A DNA stretch of 59,047 bases from an uncultured Alphaproteobacteria bacterium (GTDB taxonomy: Bacteria; Pseudomonadota; Alphaproteobacteria; Methylaequorales; Methylaequoraceae): positions 1-59,047 of the forward strand of contig CACMWI010000009.1 of assembly GCA_902617375.1 (NCBI GenBank). Reading direction: 5' to 3'. Numbering within the stretch: the stretch's first letter is position 1; every line of letters starts with the position of its first letter. The notes under the pieces are model-generated. The model ran no database searches. It saw only the letters and a list, made by a program, of their open reading frames with translations, and had not been told where the DNA came from. This document shows positions 35,345 to 43,326 of this stretch, piece by piece. The translations under genes were made by a program, and so were the position numbers.

Positions 35345-36105
35345 TAGGGAAGTTTTATTAATTTTTTAATCAGAAAAAAATAAATACTGTAGGGTAATAA
35401 CCTTAATAATTTCATGGGGATAATAAGTTTTTTAGGAAAAAAGATTTCAAATTGTTTACTCTCTAGTTTTTTATAAATTTTTTTTGCAGCATTCTGTGGA
35501 GTCATTAAAAAAGGCATAAAAAAAGGATTTTGATCTGTCATTGGTGTTTTCACAAAACCTGGGTTTACAACCTGTACTTTGATTTTACTTTTATGAAACT
35601 CAATGTTCAAAGTCTCGGCCAAAAACGTTAGAGCTGATTTTGTAACACCATAAAATCCTCCACCTGGTAACCCTTGGTAACCTGCTGGGGAGGATACAAA
35701 AACAATGTGACCTTTTTTATTTTTCTGCATTTCTTTAGCTACAGGCGAAAGAACATTGATTGCACCTAAAAGATTTATATCTACAACTTTTTTAGCTTCT
35801 GCTGTAGAAATTTTTGTAATTGATCCAGGACTATAAATTGCAGCATTGAGAATAAGTAAATCGATGTCTTTAAATTTTTTGTAAATAGACTTTGAAACTC
35901 TCAAACATTGATTTGGGTTATTGACATTTAAAGAAATGGGATGAATTCTTTTCTTATATAGATTTGCTGTTTCTATTAATTTCTCTTTTCTTCTTCCGCT
36001 TATAATGACGTCATATTCTTGTTTGGCAAGAATTAGGGCAAGTTCTTTTCCAATACCTGTGCCCCCACCAGTAATCCACGCAACTTTATTCTTTTTTAGA
36101 GTCAT
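35344..36105 (-). CDS. Short-chain dehydrogenase/reductase
   Basis: A 253-residue classical SDR. ITGGGTGIGKELA is the NAD(P) loop (about 11-23), and ISGRRKEKL suggests NADP preference. LNAAIYSPG is the N-A-G-like motif with Ala in place of Gly. VSSPAGYQGLPGGGFYGVTKSA gives the Ser-Tyr-x3-Lys catalytic set, and NPGFVKTPM follows. The C-terminal hydrophobic stretch may associate it with membranes. It overlaps the DUF6134 gene by 20 nt and the NTF2 gene by 1 nt. Confidence 0.88.
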   Translation of the reverse strand: MTLKKNKVAWITGGGTGIGKELALILAKQEYDVIISGRRKEKLIETANLYKKRIHPISLNVNNPNQCLRVSKSIYKKFKDIDLLILNAAIYSPGSITKISTAEAKKVVDINLLGAINVLSPVAKEMQKNKKGHIVFVSSPAGYQGLPGGGFYGVTKSALTFLAETLNIEFHKSKIKVQVVNPGFVKTPMTDQNPFFMPFLMTPQNAAKKIYKKLESKQFEIFFPKKLIIPMKLLRLLPYSIYFFLIKKLIKLP

Positions 36106-36757
36106 ATTCCTTTAAAAAATACTCAACTGTACTCCCATCTTTTAGAAAAATCATTTTTACCCATTTTTTATCTTTATACCAGATGTCAATATTTACATCA
36201 TCACCAGTAAACTCTTTACCTAATAGTTTATAACGTGAAGCTTTAAGTAAATTATCATAAATCATTTCATCTCCGAGGTATTTAATTTCAAAATTTATGT
36301 AACTACAATCTTGAGAATTCAAAACTTTATTTTTCTCTCCAGTAATTAATTGGTCAAACTTCCAATATGTAGTTGGTGTGATTTTTTTATCAAGCGTAAA
36401 ATCGCCATTAGTTCCCAAAATTTTAAACTTGTTTTCTTTTTTATTAACTTTACAGTCCAATAAGTCACCATTTTTATCGGTATTGGCCTCCATAAAAACT
36501 AGCGTATTATTCATCCATTTTTCAAGATTTTTATGGAAATACTCATACACTGCAAAACCAAGAAAAGTAACTTCGAACTTTATTTCAATCTTTGACTCTA
36601 TAAGACTATCTTTCTCATAGAAATCTAAGTTGTGATAACCAATTAATGAGCCATTTCTGTAAACATTAAAATTGAGTTTTTCAGCTACTATGTTTGATAC
36701 TGATATTGAAGGTAAGAAAAGAGTAAAAAAGATAAAAAGAAATGTGAATTTTTTCAA
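36086..36757 (-). CDS. DUF6134-like secreted protein
   Basis: A periplasmic protein of about 223 residues starting with a signal peptide (KKFTFLFIFFTLFLPSISVS). The mature part has FNVYRNGSLIGYHNLDF, VYEYFHKNLEKWMNNTLVFMEANTDKNGDLL and the C-terminal D-WYKDKKWVKM, which fit the DUF6134 beta-rich family. The TTG at 36757 places the signal peptide at the N-terminus; a TTG at 36799 would add 14 residues and sit in a hairpin, so I prefer 36757. Its partners downstream are an SDR and an NTF2-like protein. Function unknown. Confidence 0.7.
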   Translation of the reverse strand: MKKFTFLFIFFTLFLPSISVSNIVAEKLNFNVYRNGSLIGYHNLDFYEKDSLIESKIEIKFEVTFLGFAVYEYFHKNLEKWMNNTLVFMEANTDKNGDLLDCKVNKKENKFKILGTNGDFTLDKKITPTTYWKFDQLITGEKNKVLNSQDCSYINFEIKYLGDEMIYDNLLKASRYKLLGKEFTGDDVNIDIWYKDKKWVKMIFLKDGSTVEYFLKEYDSKKE

Positions 36758-36776
36758 GAGTTTGTTGAGTTGAGCC

Positions 36777-36797
36777 GGTAGGGGTATTAGCCCTACC
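36777..36797 (-). terminator. Hairpin after the yccA stop
   Basis: Inverted repeat GGTAGGG / CCCTACC with a 7-nt loop, 19 nt past the yccA stop and 20 nt before the start I prefer for the next gene. It lacks a U-tract, so it may be an mRNA 3'-end or processing hairpin rather than a strong terminator. Confidence 0.4.
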
Positions 36798-36815
36798 AAC
36801 TACGAATATTTTATA

Positions 36816-37547
36816 TTATCTTCGTTGCCCAAATAATTGGATTAGCATAATGAAGAGGTTGATAAAATCTAGATATAAAGTCAAAGCTCCCATTATTGCT
36901 TTTTTGCCTTCTTGTCCAGAACCATCAAAGTACATTGCTTTAATGCGCTGAGTATCATAGGCAGTAAGTCCTGCAAATACTAGAACACCAATTACTGAAA
37001 TTCCAAACTGAAGCGCGGTACTAGCTACGAAGATATTTACAATTGAAGCTATCAATATACCAATTAATCCAATAAACAGAAATGAGCCCCAACCTGTTAA
37101 ATCCTTTTTGGTGGTGTAACCGTACAGACTTAGAGCTCCAAAAGCTCCGGCAGATATGAAAAATACTCGGGCAACTGATTCACCAGTGTACTGAATGAAA
37201 ATTGATGATAGAGAAAGTCCCATCACAGAAGCAAATGCCCAAAATAGGATTTGAACAGTACTTTCTTTCATTCTTGCAATACCCATGTTTAGAGCAATAA
37301 TGAAACCTAATGGTGCCAGCATTATTAAAAATGCTAGAGGCGAACCGTAAATAGCTGCACCAAAAGATGTGTAGGTATTTGTAGTAAAATTGAAAGCCAA
37401 CGTTGATGTAAGATGGGCGATGACACCAGTGAGTGCCAAACCAACTGCCATAAAAGAATAGACCTTATTCATGTAGGCTCTAAGACCTAAATCTATATCA
37501 ATAGATGTAGATTTTGATTTTAGATCTCTTTCATAGTCGTAAGCCAT
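36816..37547 (-). CDS. Bax inhibitor-1 / YccA family membrane protein
   Basis: A 243-residue protein with seven hydrophobic helices, ending in the charged tail typical of the family. RAYMNKVYSFMAVGLALTGV is the conserved first helix, and FAGLTAYDTQRIKAMYF the helix 6 signature with the paired aspartate region. LTLYLDFINLFIMLIQLFG is the last helix. In E. coli YccA modulates FtsH, and BI-1 proteins can leak Ca2+/H+; the role here is by homology. A good AAGGAG site (plus-strand 37555-37560) lies 7 nt before its ATG. Confidence 0.92.
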   Translation of the reverse strand: MAYDYERDLKSKSTSIDIDLGLRAYMNKVYSFMAVGLALTGVIAHLTSTLAFNFTTNTYTSFGAAIYGSPLAFLIMLAPLGFIIALNMGIARMKESTVQILFWAFASVMGLSLSSIFIQYTGESVARVFFISAGAFGALSLYGYTTKKDLTGWGSFLFIGLIGILIASIVNIFVASTALQFGISVIGVLVFAGLTAYDTQRIKAMYFDGSGQEGKKAIMGALTLYLDFINLFIMLIQLFGQRR

Positions 37548-37578
37548 TTTTAAACTCCTTATTTTAAATGTTTTACAT

Positions 37579-37595
37579 GTAGTATAATATACTAC
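37579..37595. promoter_or_regulatory. 17-bp perfect palindrome in the yccA / aldo-keto reductase divergent promoter
   Basis: GTAGTATA-A-TATACTAC reads the same on both strands about the central base pair. It contains TATAAT on the plus strand (37583-37588) and TATACT on the minus strand, so it could be both a shared -10 region and an operator. Confidence 0.4.
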
Positions 37596-37655
37596 TATTA
37601 TTATTTATAGTTAAAATATGATACAAAATTTTTAAATCAAGATTTTTATTTTATT

Positions 37656-38696
37656 ATGAAATATAACAAGTTAGGTAATACAAATATCGACGTAAGTCTA
37701 ATTTGCCTCGGAACAATGACTTGGGGCGAACAAAATTCTGAAGAAGAAGGTTTTCAGCAGATGGATTTGGCAATTTCTGAAGGCGTAAATTTCTTTGATA
37801 CTGCTGAACTTTATTCTGTGCCCCCAAAAAAAGAAACATGGGGTATTACAGAAAAAATCATTGGTAATTGGCTAAAATCTAGAAAATGCCGAAACAAAGT
37901 AATTATCGCTTCAAAGGTAGTTGGAAGATCTGGCATGAAGTGGTTTCGTAATAAGGAAACTAGACTTAACGAACAACAAATTAATGAAGCAATAGATGGT
38001 AGTTTAAAAAGACTTAAAACAGATTATATAGATTTATATCAATTGCACTGGCCAGACAGACAATCAAATTTTTTTGGGAAATTAGGTTATAAATTTGAGG
38101 AAGAATCTGATTTTATTGATTTAAAACTTCAACTTGAAGTTCTTTCAGATAATGTAAAAAAGGGTAAAATAAGATATATTGGTCTTTCTAATGAAACTCC
38201 CTGGGGATTAATGAAATTTCTTTCCTTAGCTGAAAAGTTTGGTCTTCCAAGAATTGTTTCTGTCCAGAACCCCTACTCTCTTTTAAACAGAAGTTATGAG
38301 GTAGGAATGGCAGAAATATCAATTAGAGAGAAATGTGGATTATTAGCTTATTCGCCTCTAGCATTTGGAATGTTAACAGGAAAATATGATAACGGAGCAA
38401 AACCTGATGGAGCTAGACTGACCTTATATTCAAACATGTATACAAGGTATACAAAGCCGAAGGGATTAAAATACTCAGAAAAATTCAACAGCCTTGCCAG
38501 AGAGCATGGTCTAACGCCAGTGCAAATGGCTTTAGGTTTTGTAAATTCAAGAGATTTTTTAACAAGTAATATTATTGGCGCAACTGATTTAGAACAGCTA
38601 AAGGATAATATTAATTCCTTCAGAATTAATTTAACAGATGATGTAATTTCTGAAATTGAAAAAATTCATGATGAAAATCCATACCCATGTCCTTAA
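37656..38696 (+). CDS. Aldo/keto reductase, Tas-like
   Basis: A 346-residue NADP(H)-dependent TIM-barrel enzyme of the same length as E. coli Tas. LGTMTWGEQNSEEEGFQQMD matches the Tas start. FFDTAELY carries the catalytic Asp and Tyr, IIASKVVG the Lys, and YQLHWPDRQSNFFG the His plus the Tas-type insert. SPLAFGMLTGKYDNGAKPDGAR and the GATDLEQL-NI motif near the C-terminus bind cofactor. The natural substrate is unknown. Divergent from yccA; tail to tail with a DMT transporter one base away. Confidence 0.88.
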   Translation: MKYNKLGNTNIDVSLICLGTMTWGEQNSEEEGFQQMDLAISEGVNFFDTAELYSVPPKKETWGITEKIIGNWLKSRKCRNKVIIASKVVGRSGMKWFRNKETRLNEQQINEAIDGSLKRLKTDYIDLYQLHWPDRQSNFFGKLGYKFEEESDFIDLKLQLEVLSDNVKKGKIRYIGLSNETPWGLMKFLSLAEKFGLPRIVSVQNPYSLLNRSYEVGMAEISIREKCGLLAYSPLAFGMLTGKYDNGAKPDGARLTLYSNMYTRYTKPKGLKYSEKFNSLAREHGLTPVQMALGFVNSRDFLTSNIIGATDLEQLKDNINSFRINLTDDVISEIEKIHDENPYPCP

Positions 38697-38697
38697 T

Positions 38698-39537
38698 CTA
38701 TTTTTTTTGAACTAAGAAACTTGTTAAACAGACGATTAATATTCCGACAAAACTCATAAAATTTATTTTTTCGTCAAAGAAAATAAACCCAAATATTGTA
38801 GAAAAGATTATTCTGGAGTAACTAAGAATAACAACATTTTTTGTTTCAAAGTTTTTATAGGATTCCGTGTTAAAATATTGTCCAAGTAATGCTGTTAAAG
38901 TTATTAAAAAATAGCTCCCAATTAAATCAAAAGATTTAAAAGAAATCTTACTATAAAAAATTGAAAAAAAAATAATTGTAGAAAAAAGAGAGTGATAAAA
39001 AAGTATAGTTAAAGTTTCTTCCCTTTTACTCAAATAAGATATCGAAATAATACCTCCTGATACACATATTGCAGAGAATAAAGCCATGTATACACCAGTG
39101 TCACTCTCAATTTGTCCCGGTCTTGTAATCAAAATAATTCCCAAAAATCCTAAAAATATTAAAACGATCAATTTTAAGTTTAATTTTTCTGCGAATATAA
39201 AAAATGAAATTAAACAGGTAAAAAAAACTTTTGTAAATCCAATTGTACTGGCTTGAGCTAATGTAAGGAACATCAAAGATTGATATCCGAAATACATGGC
39301 TGATACTCCGCAAAGACATCTAAAAATGTGAATTTTAATGTTTCCTGTGTTTATCAAAAAAAATACCCTTTTTTGAGTCAATAAAATGGTTATCAATAAT
39401 AATAACATCCCAAAGAATGATCTGTAGAAGACAAGGTTTTCTATGTTATCTATTAAAAGTAACTTTTTTATCTGGACGCCAAGAATTGCAAAAAAAAAAC
39501 AACTAATTATCTGGTAAAATGGTTTTATTTTTCTCAT
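38698..39537 (-). CDS. DMT-superfamily (EamA) transporter, second of a tandem pair
   Basis: A 279-residue membrane protein with about ten helices arranged as two EamA repeats. The first ends near residue 135 (GFLGIILITRP); the second ends FIFFDEKINFMSFVGILIVC. EamA proteins export metabolites such as amino acids or take up nucleotides; no substrate is assigned. Its start lies 35 nt inside the upstream paralogue, so both are co-translated. Confidence 0.82.
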   Translation of the reverse strand: MRKIKPFYQIISCFFFAILGVQIKKLLLIDNIENLVFYRSFFGMLLLLITILLTQKRVFFLINTGNIKIHIFRCLCGVSAMYFGYQSLMFLTLAQASTIGFTKVFFTCLISFFIFAEKLNLKLIVLIFLGFLGIILITRPGQIESDTGVYMALFSAICVSGGIISISYLSKREETLTILFYHSLFSTIIFFSIFYSKISFKSFDLIGSYFLITLTALLGQYFNTESYKNFETKNVVILSYSRIIFSTIFGFIFFDEKINFMSFVGILIVCLTSFLVQKK

Positions 39538-40366
39538 TTCTTCTAATACTAATAAACTTAATATTTGAACATAAAATTAAACCAGATCCACAGATTATTG
39601 TTATAAGATCAATTTTCTCATCAAAAAAAATAAATCCCAATATAGTAGTAAATAACAATTTAGAAAAATCAAAAGACATCAAATTTGTCAACTTTGTTAT
39701 ACTTAGAGCTTTTGTCCAACAAAAATTCCCTAGTGTTGCTATAACTGAAATAATAACCAATAAGAATAATTGTTGAATATTTGGTGTTGACCAAACCATC
39801 ATAGTAGGAATACCAGCGATAGGAGTCATCAATAACACCATACTAAACATTAGAGTGATTACAGATTCATTTCTTGATATTTTTTTTACCAACAAACCTG
39901 CTATTGCGTGAGTTATTGCAGCAATAAGCGCTAGAATAACTCCAAATTTTATTTCTAAGTCTGGTCGAATTATTATGATAGTTAAGATAAATCCAAGAAG
40001 AATTATAAAATTATTTAGTCTAGAAGTTTTTTCTTTAAAAAATAATATTGCCCCAAGATAAATAAAAAGAGGAGTGCTAAAGCTAACCGCCATAGCCTGT
40101 GAAAGGGGAATAAGTGAATAAGACCAAAAAAGAAGAATCATTGTGATACCACCAAAGATTCCTCTTAAAACTAAAAGTTTGATATTACTACTTTTATTAA
40201 TTATTTTCTTAGTTTGAATAACAAAGGGAATAAGTAATAAAATACTAATTAAATTCCTAAAGAATGCTTGTTCGATGGGATGAATGAATTGAGAGCCAAA
40301 TTTTATCAAAGCAGCTAGGACTGAAAAGAGAAAACAGGACGAAACAAGTAAAAAAATTGGATACAT
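39503..40366 (-). CDS. DMT-superfamily (EamA) transporter, first of a tandem pair
   Basis: A 287-residue, ten-helix protein with two EamA repeats: FFRNLISILLLIPF and LRGIFGGITMILLFWSYSLIPLSQA in the first, and FIFFDEKIDLITIICG-GLIL closing the second. The latter is nearly the same wording as in its downstream neighbour (FIFFDEKINF-SFVG-LI). The pair probably arose by duplication and could form a heterodimer. It is divergent from the IalB-like gene by 41 bp. Confidence 0.82.
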   Translation of the reverse strand: MYPIFLLVSSCFLFSVLAALIKFGSQFIHPIEQAFFRNLISILLLIPFVIQTKKIINKSSNIKLLVLRGIFGGITMILLFWSYSLIPLSQAMAVSFSTPLFIYLGAILFFKEKTSRLNNFIILLGFILTIIIIRPDLEIKFGVILALIAAITHAIAGLLVKKISRNESVITLMFSMVLLMTPIAGIPTMMVWSTPNIQQLFLLVIISVIATLGNFCWTKALSITKLTNLMSFDFSKLLFTTILGFIFFDEKIDLITIICGSGLILCSNIKFISIRRNEKNKTILPDN

Positions 40367-40407
40367 ATCTTATTTGAATTATAGCCTCTTGCAATTTATT
40401 AGCTAAT

Positions 40408-40932
40408 ATGTCAATAAAAATAATGAATTTAAAAATAACTTATAAATTTTTGCTAACCATTTTTGTAATTTTTGTATTTACTGAAATAAAATCCAAGGAA
40501 CTAGGAAAATTTAATGATTGGAGTGCTTATGCAGAAGGTGAAGGAAAAAACTTAGCCTGCCTCGCAGTTTCAAAACCAAAAAAAGCAGAAGGAAACTATA
40601 AAAGAAGAGGTGAGATTTTTGCTGTTATTACTCATTTACCCGGTCAGAATAAATGGAATGAGTTCAGTATAGTTGCAGGATACAATTATAAAGCAGATAG
40701 TAACCCAGAAATCACTGTTGGCGATGCAAAATTTCAATTATTTACATCAGGATCAAGAGCATGGAGCTTTAGTCCTCCTGACGATGAAAAAATTATTAAA
40801 TTCTTAAAGTCATCTATGAAAATGAAAGTTGTTGGAACTTCAACAAGAGGAACTATAACAACAGATACCTATTCTTTAATGGGTTTCAGCAAAGCATACC
40901 AGCAAATAAATGAAGCTTGCCAAAAGAAATAG
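40408..40932 (+). CDS. Invasion-associated locus B (IalB)-family periplasmic protein
   Basis: A 174-residue protein with an N-terminal signal peptide ([15 protein letters not shown]) and the IalB domain. It has [33 protein letters not shown], a hydrophobic-polar block with AWSF, then the highly conserved [20 protein letters not shown] near the C-terminus and a final Cys. Two Cys (in LACLA and EACQ) may pair. Named from Bartonella, the family is widespread in free-living alphaproteobacteria, so no pathogenic role is implied. argG follows after 8 nt. Confidence 0.85.
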   Translation: MSIKIMNLKITYKFLLTIFVIFVFTEIKSKELGKFNDWSAYAEGEGKNLACLAVSKPKKAEGNYKRRGEIFAVITHLPGQNKWNEFSIVAGYNYKADSNPEITVGDAKFQLFTSGSRAWSFSPPDDEKIIKFLKSSMKMKVVGTSTRGTITTDTYSLMGFSKAYQQINEACQKK

Positions 40933-40940
40933 TAAACTTT

Positions 40941-42143
40941 ATGAATAAAAAAAAAAAAGTTGTTTTAGCCTTTTCTGGAGGACTTGATACATCTGTAATT
41001 TTAAAATGGCTTCAAAATGAAAGAAATTTAGAAGTTGTAACTTTCACTGCTGATATTGGACAAGGAGGTGAGGTCAAAGAAGCCGAGGATAAGGCTTTAA
41101 AACTTGGAGTAAAAGAAATTTTTATTGATGACTTGAAAGAAGACTTCGTTAAAGATTATGTATTTCCAATGTTCAGGGCTAATGCAGTTTACGAAGGTTA
41201 CTATCTTTTAGGGACATCTATAGCAAGACCATTAATAGCAAAAAAACAACTTGAAATTGCGAAAAAAGTAGGTGCAGACTTCGTTGCACATGGTTCAACG
41301 GGAAAGGGTAATGATCAAATTAGATTTGAGTTGGGATATTATGCATTAAACCCAAAAATTAAAGTTATTGCTCCTTGGAGAGAATGGAATTTAAAGTCTA
41401 GAAAGGATTTAATAGAATATGCCAAAAAATCACAAATTTCTGTATCACCCGAAAATAGCGATGAGCCCCCTTATTCAATGGATGCAAATCTCCTGCATAC
41501 ATCATATGAGGGAAAAATTTTGGAGGATCCCTGGGCGCAGCCAAACGAGTCAATGTACACAAGAACTATTTCTTGTGAGGATGCTCCTAACACCCCCACA
41601 ATAATTGATTTAGAGTTTTTCAAGGGAGATTTAATTTCTATTAACGGAGAAAAACTATCACCTGCGAAACTTCTAGCTAGATTAAATAAAATAGGCGGTG
41701 AAAATGGAATTGGAAGAATTGATATTGTTGAAAACAGATTTGTAGGCATGAAATCAAGAGGTGTATACGAAACTCCTGGAGGAGAAATTCTTCTTGCTTC
41801 AAGAAGAGCAATAGAAAGTATTACACTTGACAAATCTTCAGCTCATTTGAAAGATGAATTAATGCCCAAGTATGCAGAATTAATCTACAATGGTTTCTGG
41901 TTTTCTCCAGAAAGAGAAATGTTACAGTCATTGATTGATAAATCGCAATCAAATGTCGAGGGTACTGTAAAGTTAAAAATTTATAAAGGAAATATTATTA
42001 TACTCGGAAGAAAGTCAAAAAATAGTCTTTATAGCAGTGAAATGGCAACTTTTGAAGAAGACTCAATCTATAATCAAAAAGATGCTGAGGGGTTCATAAA
42101 ATTAAACGCGCTTAGGCTCAAACTACTCAAGCATAGACGATAA
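40941..42143 (+). CDS. argG: Argininosuccinate synthase
   Basis: ArgG joins citrulline and aspartate with ATP in arginine synthesis. About 400 residues from the ATG at 40941, which puts the PP-loop [18 protein letters not shown] at the N-terminus as in all family members; a TTG at 40917 inside the previous gene would add eight residues. [15 protein letters not shown] is the citrulline/aspartate loop, and [30 protein letters not shown] and [24 protein letters not shown] follow in the expected order. The last 21 nt overlap the folD 3' end. Confidence 0.96.
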   Translation: MNKKKKVVLAFSGGLDTSVILKWLQNERNLEVVTFTADIGQGGEVKEAEDKALKLGVKEIFIDDLKEDFVKDYVFPMFRANAVYEGYYLLGTSIARPLIAKKQLEIAKKVGADFVAHGSTGKGNDQIRFELGYYALNPKIKVIAPWREWNLKSRKDLIEYAKKSQISVSPENSDEPPYSMDANLLHTSYEGKILEDPWAQPNESMYTRTISCEDAPNTPTIIDLEFFKGDLISINGEKLSPAKLLARLNKIGGENGIGRIDIVENRFVGMKSRGVYETPGGEILLASRRAIESITLDKSSAHLKDELMPKYAELIYNGFWFSPEREMLQSLIDKSQSNVEGTVKLKIYKGNIIILGRKSKNSLYSSEMATFEEDSIYNQKDAEGFIKLNALRLKLLKHRR

Positions 42144-43019
42144 ATCAGGAGTTGGTTGGTTAAACTGAGAGTAGGATGCAAGAAGTGTGTTTAGAAGGAG
42201 ACAGGCTATTGTCATGGGCCCCACTCCACCAGGAACAGGAGTGATGAGAGAACATTTTGTTAGACAATCGTCATAATCAACATCTCCAACTAGAATTTTC
42301 TTTGTATCTCTTTCAATTCTGTTAATTCCGACATCGATTATTATTGAACCTTCTTTGATCCAACTTGACTTAACCATTTCTGGAATTCCAACAGCAGCCA
42401 CAACAATATCAGCATCCTTACAGACAGATTCCAAGTCTTTTGTTCTTGAATGACATATTGTTACAGTAGCGTTCATTCCAAGAAGTAGTGCGGCCATTGG
42501 TTTCCCAACTATATTTGATCTTCCAATTATTACTGCATGTTTGCCTGATAGATCTTTTGAAATCTTTTTTATAAGAATACTACAACCCAAAGGCGTGCAA
42601 GGTACAAGAGAATTTAGACCTGACCAGAGTTTTCCAACATTATTGGCATGAAAACCGTCAACGTCTTTTTCAGGTTTTATTCTATCTAGAATTTTATCTG
42701 AGTTTACATGTTCTGGTAGAGGTAATTGTACAAGAATTCCTTGTACATTTTCGTCATTATTCAATTTATCAACTAAATCAATTAACTCATTCTCAGATAC
42801 TTTCTCGCTCAACTTATGCTCAATTGAATTGAAACCAACTTCAGTTGTTTTTTCAATTTTATTCCTAACATAAACCCTGCTAGCAGGATTTTCACCAACA
42901 AGTACAACAGCCAGTCCTGGGACTTTTCCTGTTTTACTTTTAAGTTGATCTCCAAATTTTTTAACTTTTTCTCTTATTTCAGAAGATATAAGTTTTCCGT
43001 CTATTATTTTATTGCTCAT
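42123..43019 (-). CDS. folD: Bifunctional methylenetetrahydrofolate dehydrogenase / cyclohydrolase
   Basis: A 298-residue enzyme interconverting 5,10-methylene- and 10-formyl-tetrahydrofolate. [19 protein letters not shown] is the folate-binding block with Tyr and Lys of the cyclohydrolase site. [13 protein letters not shown] and [12 protein letters not shown] follow. [17 protein letters not shown] is the NADP loop, and [16 protein letters not shown] the signature near the C-terminus. It supplies the one-carbon donor used by PurH. It follows yggT by one base on the minus strand. Confidence 0.96.
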   Translation of the reverse strand: MSNKIIDGKLISSEIREKVKKFGDQLKSKTGKVPGLAVVLVGENPASRVYVRNKIEKTTEVGFNSIEHKLSEKVSENELIDLVDKLNNDENVQGILVQLPLPEHVNSDKILDRIKPEKDVDGFHANNVGKLWSGLNSLVPCTPLGCSILIKKISKDLSGKHAVIIGRSNIVGKPMAALLLGMNATVTICHSRTKDLESVCKDADIVVAAVGIPEMVKSSWIKEGSIIIDVGINRIERDTKKILVGDVDYDDCLTKCSLITPVPGGVGPMTIACLLLNTLLASYSQFNQPTPDLSSMLE

Positions 43020-43020
43020 A

Positions 43021-43308
43021 TTAGAATCCGTATTTTGTCATAATATATTGAAAAGCTTCAATTATTATTATTAATATTACAGGTGAAACATCAATCGCAC
43101 CGAAGTTTGGGATAACATTTCTTATAACTCTAAGTAGCGGTTCGATCAACTTAAATAAAAAATCCATTACAATTGAAATTATTCTATTGTTAGTGTTAAT
43201 AATATTAAATGAAATTAACATGCTTAAAATTACATAAATTATTACAGCATATTTATAAATCTGCAAAACTTGAAAAATGATGTATAAAAAAAAATCTACA
43301 AAATACAT
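43021..43308 (-). CDS. YggT-family membrane protein
   Basis: A 95-residue protein with two hydrophobic helices (about 3-38 and 70-88) around a short loop with EPLLRVIRNVIPNFGAIDVSPV, the YggT signature. The family is small, widespread and linked to cation or osmotic tolerance and, in other phyla, to cell or plastid division; its function here is open. In relatives yggT is followed by a DUF167 gene and often folD; the DUF167 gene is missing here. Confidence 0.88.
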   Translation of the reverse strand: MYFVDFFLYIIFQVLQIYKYAVIIYVILSMLISFNIINTNNRIISIVMDFLFKLIEPLLRVIRNVIPNFGAIDVSPVILIIIIEAFQYIMTKYGF

Positions 43309-43326
43309 AATTCATAAGAATTTATT

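Noticed and set aside
40917..40940. TTG start of argG inside the IalB-like gene
   Set aside because: The ATG at 40941 puts the PP-loop at the usual N-terminal position; the extra eight residues match nothing in the family.
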